The translations under genes were made by a program, and so were the position numbers. A stretch of 64,000 bases of DNA from Rhododendron vialii. Its lineage: Eukaryota > Streptophyta > Magnoliopsida > Ericales > Ericaceae. The stretch is from contig NC_080558.1 of the NCBI RefSeq assembly GCF_030253575.1, positions 1,436,001 to 1,500,000 of the forward strand, in the 5' to 3' direction. Under the pieces are notes generated by a model that saw nothing but the letters and a program-made list of their open reading frames with translations, had not been told where the DNA came from and did no database searches. This document shows, piece by piece, positions 1 to 10,920 of this stretch (position 1 is its first letter; every line of letters starts with the position of its first letter).

Positions 1-1096
1 GGAACCAAGAAAATCCCCTACTCTAGGCTGCACAAACTTTTTTTTTTTTTTGGGTAACTGTACACAAACTTATTGCATGCTACATACCTTCACTTCCATT
101 CCAACTGTTAAACCTCCAAACCAGCAAGAGAGATGCAAGATAGCATGATACGAATGCAACTTACAATGAATTCAGGCTAGTTTCTGCACGAATACAGCTA
201 ATCAAGGTGCTGGTACAAATTTAAATAAAAACAGCAAAAAGGATACCTATGGACATTACATAGGTATCATAGTTTGGTGGGCGTGGGGGAGTTTTTGATG
301 TTCTGTAATTACCTTGTTCATCAACTGTGCTAGACATCTATGGAAATTGTTGCGGCTCTAGTTTGCACATTTTTGCCTTTCATTATTTAGGTGAGCCAAA
401 TCTGCATAATATATCGTGTTCGTCTAGGTAAATTGATGTGGAATTTGACCCTTTGTTTTAGGATTCGTGGACCCACCCCTCCCAAAGGACCAATAGTAGA
501 AAACCAGAATAAGATTGGCCTTTGGGCTGCGAAGCTACCATCAGAAAATTCAATTGTTGTTTGGAGGACCCCCTTTCTAGTTTCTACTCTGAAAGAAAAC
601 TCCCATGGCCTACCAAGGGTTAATGAGAGTGCCGAACAGACTAAAAAGACGGAAAACTTTTGGTCAATAGCGTAGTGAGCTCACTTTGGAGTGAAGATAG
701 CCTGTAAATCTGCTATGTCCTTCAGTTTATCCTTGTCAGGATTTTCATTGGCATTCCGTTGGAGTGCAAACATCTTGTCATTTATGATCAACTTAAAAAT
801 CCCCAACAGGCTGGAAGCCAGGGTGCTTCACACTAGCATGTGTTCCGGCATATAGGATGGAATCATCTAAGTTCCACACTAAGAGATAAAGAATAAATGT
901 TTCTTAGCAACAATGATATAAGTAGGATGGATTAGAAAGTAACGTTAGTAAGCTGTAGACTAGGGAACAGTAACTACCAAATGGTCCATGGCTGTCCATA
1001 ATTAAAATCACATAGAGAAAGGACCAACTAAATGAAGATTCTCAAGATAATAATCCAAACGAAATACTACACTAAGCAAGATACGATGGGTTGAAC
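1..1096. other. 3' flank of kelch gene 1, inverted copy of another flank
   Basis: I see no convincing gene here. Bases about 60-225 match the reverse complement of 18655-18830, and bases about 960-1020 match the reverse complement of about 14995-15050. The stretch is therefore the 3' flank of the minus-strand kelch gene and belongs to the same inverted duplication as the plus-strand kelch gene. An open frame of 94 codons at 391-675 has no family features I recognise and I leave it uncalled. Confidence 0.6.
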
Positions 1097-2293
1097 TTAC
1101 ATGACGAAGGCACAGCTACTGTAGACGGTTAGTGGGTGAGGGATAATAAAAGTTTCACGGCATACAATGGAAGCCTTGAAGCCACCTTGGTGTGAAACTC
1201 GAAACTTGGAGCAGCGAACTTTGATGGGGTCTCCGGGGAGATCTTTGAGGGTGAGAAAACAGAAGTGACTTCCCCCCAAATGAAGCAAAGCTGGCTCAGG
1301 GAGGAGAAGATCCGCTTGGTACTTTGTCATCGGGTAACCCTCAATGGTTCCCCAGTCGAATTTCTCCGTCTTCATATCGAAGGTGTAGAAAATCCCCCTA
1401 AATGTCCAGTACAGGAAGTTGCCGACAGCAGTTAGATTGGAACTGAAGTTAAGGGAACGTTTGGGTCGGAATTCCTCCCAACATCGGGCGTTGACATGGT
1501 AGATATAGCTGCAGCAACCCAGCAGGATCTTCTTTCCATCTCTAGGACCGCCGCCGTAAAGGACGGGGGTTATGCATAAATCGCTCTTGTGCATACCAAA
1601 GCGCTTCGGGGGTGGAGGTATAGGCTCCCATTCGTTTTTCTTGGGGTCGAGAAACTCCGCCCACGGGTGTCGAGCCTTCTTTTTATCCTTATTTTTATAA
1701 TCAACCCCACCAAAAACATAGATCTTACCTTCAACATCCACAGCTTTACCGCCATGTCTCTTGTTGAGCATATCAGGGCCTTGAATCCATCCCTTCCGCG
1801 GATGATTAGTGTCGAAATAGAAGACCTTGTTGGAGTACAGCCATCGGCCTTCCTTCTCAGAGTCTTCAGAGGAACCACCAAGTGCGTAGACAACCGAGCC
1901 GCCGACAGCGACGGTCATAGAACAGTCCGGAGTCAGTCCCGACTTGTTGGACGGAGGAGAAGTGAGCAGCCGCATCCCGACAAGCTCAGGCGGCTTGTCC
2001 TCCGCCGCTTTGTCTTCTCCGAAGATATCGGCGCAGCACCGTCGGCAGAAGTTTCTCTTGCTCTGGCTCTTCTCGTCCAAGTTGAAACAGTACAACACTG
2101 GACCGTCGCTAGAAGGATACCCGAAAAGGCAAGGACATTTGTCGAGCTCCTCCTGCAAATCGTAGCTTGACCTAGATGATCTACATCTTTTCCCAAATCC
2201 GACTAAGCCTTCCTTACCGTCGGATTTAGACCTTTTCCCCGATACGACTAAGCCTTCCTTCCAGTCGCCGCCGTCCGCTGCGTTCATCTGCAT
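1097..2293 (-). CDS. Kelch-repeat protein, copy 1
   Basis: A single open frame of 398 codons. Kelch repeats are recognisable at about residues 126-176 (with the motif ALGG), 181-229 (IYVFGG followed by EWEP) and 280-317, as in plant kelch or galactose-oxidase-like beta-propellers, which usually bind protein partners. There is no F-box at the N terminus; residues 1-45 are basic and contain a short internal duplication (KEGLV..GKR twice). A Cys-rich patch, NFCRRCC, lies at residues 81-87. It is closely similar to the protein encoded at 13755-14927 on the other strand. The stop codon TAA is embedded in GTAAGT, a perfect 5' splice consensus, and the same is true of the other copy, so a spliced longer form is possible. 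The start is the first Met of the frame; the paralog starts about 10 residues later in the alignment. The specific function is unknown. Confidence 0.8.
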   Translation of the reverse strand: MQMNAADGGDWKEGLVVSGKRSKSDGKEGLVGFGKRCRSSRSSYDLQEELDKCPCLFGYPSSDGPVLYCFNLDEKSQSKRNFCRRCCADIFGEDKAAEDKPPELVGMRLLTSPPSNKSGLTPDCSMTVAVGGSVVYALGGSSEDSEKEGRWLYSNKVFYFDTNHPRKGWIQGPDMLNKRHGGKAVDVEGKIYVFGGVDYKNKDKKKARHPWAEFLDPKKNEWEPIPPPPKRFGMHKSDLCITPVLYGGGPRDGKKILLGCCSYIYHVNARCWEEFRPKRSLNFSSNLTAVGNFLYWTFRGIFYTFDMKTEKFDWGTIEGYPMTKYQADLLLPEPALLHLGGSHFCFLTLKDLPGDPIKVRCSKFRVSHQGGFKASIVCRETFIIPHPLTVYSSCAFVM

Positions 2294-2299
2294 CCTGCT

Positions 2300-2946
2300 T
2301 TTTCACTCCCGCCGCAGCTGAGACAGAATCCTCGTCGCGCCTTAAGGGGTTCGCTCGTCTGTGGTTTTATTTTTTTTAACCTCTGTCGTGGGTTTAAAAG
2401 TCACATTGATGTGAGGAATTTAAAAGTAAAAAATTATAATCATAAATTTAAAAATAGTACTATCATTTTATATGAACTTTAAATTTTAAATTTCAAAAAT
2501 TTTAAAAAATTCAAACATCGGTGTCGTATAAATTTTATATGAACTTTTTTCAATATATGTACATATTTTTATATTTTTTTTAAAAATTTCTCTCATCGAG
2601 GGGAATATTAATTTAAAAAATACGAGAAGATGGAGAAGAATGTCCAAAAAAAACTCAAACAATTAATATTATCACTGTCTAATGAAATTAGAATTAGTCC
2701 CCAAAATTAATATTATCACTGGCTCATGAAATTGCCATCAACTACTTTTCTACATGAGAAAACTTCAAAATGGATAAAAGTATTCCAAATCATCTTCTGC
2801 TTCAGAAGAAGTTCATCGAAATTAATCACTCGGGTTTTGAGAAATTGATTGATATATTCTGTAGGAGATGAATAATTTGTTTGTGGTAAGATGAATAGCC
2901 AACTGAAACATTTTTTTCTGCAGTCAATGTAGAACTTGGATGGAGT
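2300..2946. other. AT-rich spacer upstream of kelch gene 1
   Basis: This holds the presumed promoter and 5' leader of the minus-strand kelch gene near 2300-2380, then strongly AT-rich sequence. I recognise no gene or element in it. Confidence 0.5.
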
Positions 2947-2955
2947 TAAATGATT

Positions 2956-3551
2956 CAGAAATGATTCGTGCACAGATTGCTGTGCACAGCAGCTGCGCAC
3001 AGCAGCCGTTTTTTCCCGCCTCGGGTCGCACAAAGATGATCGGAGCCGCTCATTTTGTTCAAAATATATCGTTTAAGGTCTCTGTAAAATATGAGCTTCG
3101 TTCGATATCGTTTGAGGCATTAACAAAACACCCAAAATCACTTCAGAATTTAGGCTGCTGTGCACAGCAGCCGTTTTTTCCCGCCTCGGGTCGCACAAAG
3201 ATGATCGGAGCCGCTCATTTTGTTCAAAATATATCGTTTAAGGTCTCTGTAAAAAATGAGCTTCGTTCGATATCATTTGAGGCATTAACAAAACACCCAA
3301 AATCACTTCAGAATTTAATCGTTTGAGGCATTAACAAAACACCCAAAATCACTTCAGAATTTAAGCCTAAATTCTGAAGTGATTTTGGGTGTTTTGTTAA
3401 TGCCTCAAACGATATCGAACGAAGCTCATTTTTTACAGAGACCTTAAACGATATATTTTGAACAAAGTGAGCGGCTCCGATCATCTTTGTGCGACCCGAG
3501 GCGGGAAAAAACGGCTGCTGTGCACAGCAGTCTGTGCACATAGCACAACTC
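2956..3551. mobile_element. Mutator-like foldback MITE with internal reduplication
   Basis: Two direct copies of a unit of about 160 bp (about 2988-3155 and 3155-3317) and a short partial copy (3317-3363) are followed by one copy in inverted orientation (3364-3530). The unit contains TGCTGTGCACAGCAG and a block around GATCGGAGCCGCTC. The termini are imperfect inverted repeats (CAGAAATG.. against GAGTTGTG.., continuing into GTGCACAG). The element is flanked by the 9-bp direct repeat TAAATGATT (2947-2955 and 3552-3560), the duplication length typical of Mutator-superfamily insertions. It carries no transposase. The near-perfect arms would fold into a long hairpin if transcribed. Confidence 0.8.
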
Positions 3552-3681
3552 TAAATGATTAGGACCCATTTACGAAGCTTAACCATGGCTAAATTGGATT
3601 TGGAATTTCGGTGCTCTATTTATAGAAGTTTTCAAACAGGCTGACCTGTATTTAATGCTCAGCATTTTTTTAAGGGCTGCT

Positions 3682-3790
3682 GATTTTGTTACTCTTTTTT
3701 TTTTTAACGTCACTCTCCTGCAAACGTATTTTTGCACTAAAAATACATTTGCATGAGAATGGCGTTAACAAAAAATGGAGTAGCAAAATC
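3682..3790. mobile_element. Short hairpin MITE (copy 1)
   Basis: Inverted repeat with arms beginning GATTTTG(T/C)TACTC and an internal arm around ATGCAAA(T/C)GTATTTTT. A diverged copy lies at about 12947-13086. There is no coding capacity and the superfamily is unknown. Confidence 0.6.
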
Positions 3791-3949
3791 ATTTCTCTTT
3801 TGCAGAAGTTTCTTTTCTATTCTGCCAAGGTGGTGCAATGTGATTGGCTGGACGTTAGAATTGTGTTCATGGATTGGCCGTGATACATTATGTGAGTGCA
3901 TTGTGTTGAACTTGATTAGAGCAAAACATAAGGATGATTCTAAGTTCAA

Positions 3950-4690
3950 ATTCCGTATATTGGCTCTCGGTTGAATCCACCGTCCACATCCCCCACCTTT
4001 CAGCTTCGTGAAGCCATTTTTCACGGGAACTAGGGCAATCCAATCATCAAGGGTCGCGCGTACTTTGGGAATGTTTGGGTGATCCAAACCATTCAAACCG
4101 TACCTCAAGTCAAGAAGACTATTGAAATCATCAAAGAAGAGAAATGTGACATCCTTGTTGAGGCTGGCCCTCGGAGTGTTGGACATGGAACAATACCCGT
4201 CCTTCTTTGGCATCGCACACTCCTCGATCTTGTCACTGGTGTACGAGCACAGTAGTTTGATGGGGAATGAGGAGGAGGTGCCAGCGGGTAAGGAGGGGAG
4301 GGTGTCAGAGCTCTTAGATTATTTTCTCTTCTTTTTTCTTTTCAACGACGGGTTCCATGGCAAGGGAGTGTGGATTGAAGTGTGGAAGAATTTGGGAGGT
4401 TGGGTTGAGGGTGGGGTGGGCTAGAATGGCCGGATAAGGGCCGGTGGAGGCTGGGATACACTCGACGAGAGTGAAAATGTGGAAAGGAGTTGCAACAAGC
4501 TATAGTGTTGGGGTTAGGGTTTAAGAACGATCATTTTGGCTTGTGCTGGTGGTGGGCCGAGTTGAACTAGTGAATGCGTGTTGAACTGGTGGTGGGGCAG
4601 TGGTAGCATGGGGGGATAACGGCTGTTGGAGGCTAGGATCACTTGACGGAGGCAATGGCGGAGCCACTCCAGGTTCACTAGGGGCACGGG
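3950..4690 (-). pseudogene. Broken copy of the IRE1/RNase L-like pseudokinase gene
   Basis: Reading minus, an ATG at 4358 gives MEPVVEKKK, matching the MEPVFEKKKK start of the copies at 57626 (minus) and 24311 (plus). The frame then stops after a few codons. Downstream fragments match exon 1 of the other copies (SLNKDVTFLFF, then LDHPNIPKV), but frame changes and deletions separate them. No catalytic-loop exon is seen. The upstream part (4400-4690) matches the 5' leaders of the other copies, and a further leader piece lies at about 5390-5460 beyond a spacer. This is a dead 5' fragment. Confidence 0.75.
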
Positions 4691-4699
4691 CCCCACTGC

Positions 4700-5380
4700 A
4701 AATTTGTTTTTGTTTCAATTTTAATATTTTTTTTCAATTGGTAGTTTAAGTTTTATTTTAATCAAGCAATATTGCTTTTATACAGTTAAGTCAACTAGCT
4801 AACACAATTAGGTGCATATCAAGGAATTTTGTCAATAACTGGAAATAGGGTGAACATTATCTATTTTATTTAGAATCCATACTAGGTCCCACTTCAATAG
4901 TCAAAGCTATTTTTTAACATTTTAACCTTTTAATTGTTTATTAAAAATATGCAACTCAATTTGACATTTCTAAGTGTTTAATCAAACTATCTAACTTTTT
5001 ATTGCAAGACTACGTTATTCGATAAAATACTTGAGAATGGACTACTGTACATTTTTTTTCTGAATGTTCTACAAGATTGAAAAAAACTCTATCATATGCT
5101 AGACTTACGTGGAGAGTTCTGAAACATTTTCGAGATGTGAAGAAGGAAATATATTTTTTAGAAGGATTCTAAAATAAGAATGTGGGATGTTAGATGAAAA
5201 TAATCCTAGCCGTTCATTGAGAAGGTGAATGACTATAAAAAGAAAATGTGTGCATTGGTGAGTGTTGCATTTGTATAAACTATTACACAAATATTTGCTC
5301 ACCTAATATTAATTGGGAGAATTTGTACCTACTTCGAATTCCCCCATTGATGCATATTGGAGGGAGAATGAGCTGCGGAT
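4700..5380. other. AT-rich spacer, probable insertion in the leader of the 4.36 kb pseudogene
   Basis: No gene seen. Sequence on both sides (4400-4690 and 5390-5460) matches contiguous leader sequence at 57.7-57.97 kb, so this stretch may be inserted DNA. I found no clear terminal repeats. Confidence 0.35.
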
Positions 5381-5482
5381 GAGCTGCAGTGGTTGCCACT
5401 GTTGGGCCAATGGGTGTAGGGTTGGAGTTAGGGTTTCGGAAGAAGTGCACTTTTTGGGTTGTTTTAAATCATATCGATGTAA

Positions 5483-6227
5483 GCATCTTCACTCCTTATT
5501 TAAATTTTTACCTGAATTTGAGTAAAATTTTAGGTAAAAGCTTCATTTTGTATGAAAGCTTCCAATCATGAACCCATGTTTCACTCAAATTCCATCCACT
5601 CAACACATTACCGTCGCTGCCACCGCCAAATCTTAGTCGCCACTATGACCGCCCAATATCTATACCCTTTTTATTTATTGCTGGGCCTTACTTTCTATCA
5701 ACCTTTTCTTTTCAATGCTTTTCAAACCCAATAAAACCCTAGCCCCAACATCGAGAAGCCACACTCTTGTTGATAACAGATGACGACGACGGCTGCGGAG
5801 AAGCCTCTATCACCAAAGCTATTACCATCAAGCTCCGAGCACCTCAGGTCTCTCTCATTCCTTCTGCACCTTCAGAGCTCGGAGCTCAATGGATCCAACC
5901 GTGGTGATGGAGGCTCTTCCGCCGCCGCCATCGTCATTTGTTACCGGCGAGAATGTAGCTTCTCGATGTTGGTGGTTAGGGTTTTATTGGGTTTGAAAAG
6001 TGTTAGAAAGAAAAGGTTGATAGAAAGCGAGGTCCTACAATAAATAAAAAAGGTATAGGTAATGGGTAGTGATAGTGGCAACTAAGATTTTGGCGGTGAT
6101 AGCGGCGGTGATGGTGGTGAATGGATGGGATTTGGATAAAAGTATGAGTTCATAATTGGAAGCCTTCATACCAAATGAAGTTTTTACTCAAATTTAGATA
6201 AAAAATTTGAATAAGCAATGAAGATTC
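5483..6227. mobile_element. Foldback element carrying GC-rich, gene-like cargo
   Basis: Long imperfect inverted repeats of roughly 190 bp: the left arm (5483 to about 5680) begins GCATCTTCACTCC, and the right arm (about 6030-6227) reads GAATCTTCATTGC in reverse complement. Both arms contain CGCCGC-rich blocks and TTTGAGTAAAA. Between them is about 350 bp with coding-like composition: an ATG frame of 87 codons at 5780-6043 (MTTTAAEKPLSP start) rich in Ser and Leu. The cargo looks like the 5' end of a captured gene, but I do not recognise which. No clear target-site duplication was found. The arms resemble the MITE at 20723-21038. Confidence 0.6.
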
Positions 6228-6232
6228 TTTAA

Positions 6233-6996
6233 GGCTCCGTTCAGTTGTCAGAAATGTTGTACAAGAAAGTTATTCTCAGAAAAAGTCAAGTAACAGAAAA
6301 AGAAATCTATTTTCCTGTGAGTGTTCATTTGACAAAAAAATTTTGCAGGAAAACTTAAGTTTAGTGGTTCATTTGTTGAGAAAAGACACTTATGAGAAAC
6401 TTTTTTATTTCTCATGGCTAAAAGTAACTTTGAGAGCTAACACATACCGAAAAATGTACTATTTTATCTAATGCAAAGCCTTAACATGAAGTTTAAAAAA
6501 TAAGTAGATGATAACTAAATAAACAAATTTTAAACAACTATGCTTGATTAGTTGCCAATACAAAAACTTATTGATAAATTGATGATTAGTAAGTACAAAA
6601 CAAAACTGAAGACTAATAGATAAATAAATACTTCTAAAAAAAATCAATTACTAATTTTTTCCACAATAATTATCTCAGAAAGCACCACAGTAGTCGAAAT
6701 TGTTGTTACTCACGTAAATCTCAAAGTGTCTTTTTAATAATCTAATTCGTATTTTTTTGGTATTTGAGTCATTTGCTTTTTCTCTTACCCGCCAATTATT
6801 TTGCCTCGATAATGGAGAAAACTTTCCTGCAAAATCCTATGCTTTTGGCCGGATCACTTTTGCAAGAAAGTAAATCTTGCAAAAAAACTTGAAAACATGT
6901 TTCCCACTACTTTCTTGGCAACTAAACACTGCAAAAGTTATGAAAAAATTGATTTTCCCATCATTTTTTGTACTTTTCTGACAACTGAACGGAGCC
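6233..6996. mobile_element. PIF/Harbinger (Tourist-like) non-autonomous element
   Basis: Terminal inverted repeats GGCTCCGTTCAGTTGTCAG at both ends, flanked by the 3-bp duplication TAA (6230-6232 and 6997-6999). This is diagnostic of PIF/Harbinger-type insertions. The 764-bp interior is AT-rich and non-coding. Confidence 0.8.
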
Positions 6997-7004
6997 TAAG
7001 GGAT

Positions 7005-8300
7005 CAATAAAGCTGATTGCATGTTGAACTGGGGGGTGGGGCAGTTGTTGGAGAACGGAGGGATAAAGGCTGTTGGATGCTGAGCTACGGCAATGGCGAT
7101 GGCCGATGGGGTTACCTGGGTTAGGTGTGTTTTTATTTTTTTTGGGTAAGTGTGTGGGTTAGGGTTTATTTGAAAGAAGGGGAATTTTGGGTTTATATGC
7201 ATATATGGATATCAATATCTGCATATAAATCCAAAATAGTTGGATAAAAATAAAAAAATTATATGAATATATGAATTTTGGGTTTACGTAAAAGTGGTTA
7301 TTTTTCAAAATATTTGGGTAAAAGTAAAAATTATTAACTTTTTCGATTCATCTCAGCGAGACGAATCAATAAGTTACAAAAATTTGGCGCAAAACTAACA
7401 TACACAAAAAAAATTGAATAAAGACAAAACGCTAACTTTTATATAAAGTTGAACAACCCCTTAGAAGCTTTATCACGACGCACCTAAAAAGACTACTTAC
7501 TGGAACAATAGGGTGATTAGAAATCCAAACGGACCATAATATCGATTTCAAATCTCAACTGATTTTCAGCAGCTTTCCTTTGGCAATTGCTACGAATCTG
7601 TATTGACAAGGGTTGTTAAAAGGCTTGTCGTCTTTCTCTATCTCTCATTCTCTTACAAAAATTCTAGCCGTCTTGTTTTTTTCGTTAGGGTGGAAGACAT
7701 CATCCGTCTTGTTCTTTTCTCGTTTTGTATCATTAACGATTAGTTTGGCTTTGTCCAAAATATTTGTAATGAATTCTGTATTGTAAATGGCGTTAGGTGT
7801 ATCAATACAATTTAGCACTTTTGTAAAATAAAAAATAAACCGAAAAAGACAAGGGCAAGGGCTGTTTAGTATTATGATGAGAATAAAATTTAAAAACAAT
7901 AAAAATTAGTGATGTAAGTTATACTTTATTTACCTCTGAAACAGCTAGGTAGTGTAGCAGAAGCGTCATCTGGAAGCGGCACGGACGATTGATTTGCTCC
8001 ATTGAAAATAGTACATCGCGAACCGTCGAGATTTTTAGGATCAAATATAAGTGGATCTCTATTAGGGGGGGATAAAAACAGTCAAATCGCGAATTTAGTT
8101 CAAATTAATCTAAACTGAATGATTCGATTCATTCTTTTAATAGTGTGATTTGGTTCCGATTTTAAAAATTCAAAACCGAGTTAAAGAATTTGATTTGTGA
8201 ATTTACATTAACAATTAACGTGTATATATTCGTGCGTATAATTTCACTTTATTTAGATAGGAGTACAAAACAAATAGGCTTATGCTTCATTCCGGAAATC
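7005..8300. other. Leader-like fragment, then AT-rich sequence
   Basis: Bases about 7010-7130 resemble the 5' leader of the kinase-like gene copies (the GTTGAACTGG.GGTGGGGCAG block also seen near 4580). From 7200 the sequence is AT-rich. Bases 7320-7440 share a block (CGAGACGAATCAATAAGT) with the interior of the hAT element near 42540, so it is probably repeat-derived. No gene is recognised. Confidence 0.4.
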
Positions 8301-8313
8301 TTCTTAAAAAATA

Positions 8314-8474
8314 CAGAAATGTTACACTTACAACATTTTTCTACAACATGTTTAAAACATGGTGACGTAGCCAGGGGATCCACTCATTTTTTTGTTTTTT
8401 GGCTGGATAAAGTGAGTGGGTCCCCTGGCCACGTCACCATGTTGTAGAAAAATATTGTAAGTGTAGCATTTCTC
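8314..8474. mobile_element. Mutator-like MITE, 161 bp
   Basis: A near-perfect hairpin: the ends CAGAAATG(T/C)TACACTTACAA and GAGAAATGCTACACTTACAA are inverted, with a small loop. It is flanked by the 9-bp repeat TAAAAAATA (8305-8313 and 8475-8483), as for Mutator-type insertions. Its first bases resemble the left end of the element at 2956. Confidence 0.75.
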
Positions 8475-8514
8475 TAAAAAATAAGTACTTATTTTGCCAC
8501 TTCTTATTAAAAAA

Positions 8515-9148
8515 TAAGAAGGGTCATTCCACAAAACTCAAATAAAAAGTTTCTTTCACATTTTCAAACTCAAAAATAATGTAAATGAAAAAAAAATTCA
8601 ATTTTTTTTGCACCGTATTAAAGATCTCAATGAGATTTATCAAACAAGATCTATAGTGGTAGGAAAATTATTTGCGTAAACACATGATTTTTGAGCTTGA
8701 AGTTGCCTTATTCAAAAAATAAGACTGTTGCTATGATAATGACGCCGGCGGAGGGAAATCGTACCGGAGGCCGCGCCAGGGGCTAACACGGGAATCAACG
8801 GCATCCGAGGTGTATAGGGTACTTGATCCGAGCACCCCTTTTCCGTGTATATATGATCAAGCACCCTACACAGAAAATGGGTGATCGGATCAAGCACCTT
8901 ACACACCTCGGATGCTGTTGATTCCCGCGTGAGCCCCCTCGTTTTTTTTTTAGAATTTTGGACGGCTTGGATCAGCCATCCGGTGGCCGGAGACGGCCCG
9001 GCGCGGCCGCCGATACGATTTCCCTCCCCGGCCGGTCGGTACCCATATAAATTCTTTCAAAATAAGTACCAGCCTCCTTATTTTTCAGAACAAGCCTTCT
9101 TATTACACAAAAAATAAGTTCTTATTGTGTTTCTGGAACGGGCTCTTA
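8515..9148. mobile_element. Tourist-like MITE copy with nested insertion
   Basis: The right end (CTGGAACGGGCTC then TTA) and the internal blocks (a GCACC..ATTAAA block and GATCTCAATGAGAT) match the MITEs at 58007-58245 and 58802-59040. The middle is occupied by the GC-rich foldback at about 8740-9040. The left boundary near 8515 is approximate. Confidence 0.55.
8740..9040. mobile_element. GC-rich foldback element nested in the preceding MITE
   Basis: Inverted ends share GGAGGGAAATCGTA, and inner inverted blocks share CATCCGAGGTGT. A degenerate relative lies at about 58290-58440 (GATCAAGTACCTTA.., GTATGATTTCCCT), also next to a copy of the same Tourist-like MITE. It is non-coding. Confidence 0.55.
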
Positions 9149-9256
9149 GTCATAGTCAATTAGTTTATTAATTTTATTCTATTGTCTATCGTCATATTCT
9201 TTCAGTATTAGGTGTGTTTCACTAACTAAAATAAGGGTTTTATTTTTTCAAATTAA

Positions 9257-9640
9257 GGTTGTGTTTGGATGGCAGGTATTTTAAGAGGGAATGAGAATGT
9301 GATTTCGGAATTTTAACATTCCTATGTTTGTTAAGAGTGCGAATGAGAATGAGATTATTGACCTCCCAATCCAGGAAGAATCACATTCTTGAATATAGGA
9401 GGAATATGATCCCTCCCATGAGTCCCACCCCATGGGAATTTGAATTCCTGGCTCGATCAATATAAAAAAGAAACATTTGACGTAGGATATTTCTAATAAA
9501 ATAAAAGAAGCCTAGGGAAGATTACTTAATTAATCCAAATGTTAGAATATAATTACTCCGAGTATCAAATTACAAGGAATTTGATTCTTGATAATCAAAT
9601 TCTTATTCCTACAAAAGATTACGAGCATTCAAACTGAGCC
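9257..9640. mobile_element. Tourist-like MITE, 384 bp
   Basis: Imperfect terminal inverted repeats (GGTTGTGTTTGGATG and GGCTCAGTTTGAATG), flanked on both sides by TAA (9254-9256 and 9641-9643), the PIF/Harbinger duplication. It is non-coding. Confidence 0.75.
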
Positions 9641-9721
9641 TAAGGTGATGTATTGTAAGATAATGACATATTTCATAAAGTGGAATAAAATACTTACAAA
9701 ATAAGAACATTAGTAGAACGG

Positions 9722-9812
9722 GACCCAAGGTTAGCTCAGTCGGTCAAGAATCTTATACCTCAATAGGATGTTAGTGAGTTCAAATCTCTCCACCTACGTG
9801 TGTGATTTTTTC
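9722..9812 (+). mobile_element. tRNA-derived SINE head
   Basis: The sequence has RNA polymerase III-type promoter boxes: an A-box-like TTAGCTCAGTCGG at about 9731 and a B-box-like GAGTTCAAATC at about 9776, followed by a T-rich tail. The region between and around the boxes does not form a good tRNA, so a SINE is more likely than a tRNA gene. Confidence 0.5.
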
Positions 9813-9849
9813 TAAAAAAAGGGTTTTCTTTTCTTTCTTTGTTTCTTTG

Positions 9850-10920
9850 TGTTACCCAAAATGGCAACCTAGAAGGGGGGAAATAGGGTTGCAAAATAAA
9901 AATGTCAATAAAGATTATCTCTAACAATCTTTTAATCAAAACAATATGAGCAAATAAAAGAAAGAGAGTTAGAGAGATAGAACCCGATTATAGTGGTTTG
10001 GTCCGGATTTGACTACGGTCCGGCCTAATCCACTTCTCCTCAAGCAACTACTTAAAGGTTCCTCTAATTTTCGAAAAGATTACAAGCAGTAAAACTTGCG
10101 GGTGCTTACAACGACCTTATCCCCTAACTTTTCCAATGAGCTAGTGCAACCGCAAGAGTTTTCTTCGAAAACCTCTCAAAAACAATAATACCCAAATTCA
10201 AATCCGAATTTGATCTTCTAAGCTTTCCAGTGTTTGACTCAAACACTCACTTAGGAATTACAGGTATGTGGAGAAATTTGAAACTCTCAAATAACACTAA
10301 CCTCACAAGGTAGATATGAAAGTGGAAGCTCTCAACTTATACAAAATCTCTCCCTAGATAGATATGAAAGTGTTGGCTTGATATTTGGAGAATTTGCACT
10401 TTGAGTGATATGGAATGGTGTAGCTTTAATTCCCAACTCATCAATGAGTTCTTGAACCCTTGTATAACCATCCAATCTCCTACTAGCCGTTTGTAAAGTG
10501 ATGGAGCCGTTGGAGAGATGAGCAGAGGAAAATATAGCCGTTGGAACTTTATTGATCAACAGAAATTACTCTAACCGATCGTCCGGTGGGTCATCCGATG
10601 GTCTCCAGGTGTCACACCCTTCTGTTCAAACAGTCGGCTTGTCAGCCGGTTCATCAACCTGTGGCTCAAATTTCATCTCAATAAATCTGTTAAAGCATGT
10701 ATTGAGTTCATTAACTCTTTGCAAGATTTGAACTTTGAATTCAAGAGATTTTATGCAATGTTTCAAGGCCTAGAACATTTAGTCCGAAAAAGACTTTTCG
10801 AAAGATTAGCATTTACCGAAACATCTTCAAAATAGATAATATCATTTTTTCCAACATTCATCAAAATAAATATATAAATGTAATACATATAATTTTCCTC
10901 AAATTATTATGCATACATAT
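9850..10920. repeat. Non-coding repeat, possibly an LTR-element remnant
   Basis: It begins with an ACCTAGAAGGGGGG block followed by a block around GTGGTTTGGTCCGG and TCCACTTCTCCTCAAG. Sequences of this kind recur in plant non-coding retroelements. I found no second LTR, primer-binding site or coding domain, so the assignment rests on general resemblance. Short open frames inside look random. Confidence 0.3.

Noticed and set aside
3308..3541. Conserved 'protein' with the same residues repeated on both strands (also 2940-3326)
   Set aside because: The reading frames are by-products of the foldback element's repeated arms; there is no other coding evidence.
9722..9812. Possible tRNA gene
   Set aside because: Promoter-like boxes are present but the flanks do not form an acceptor stem and the tail is T-rich; a SINE fits better.
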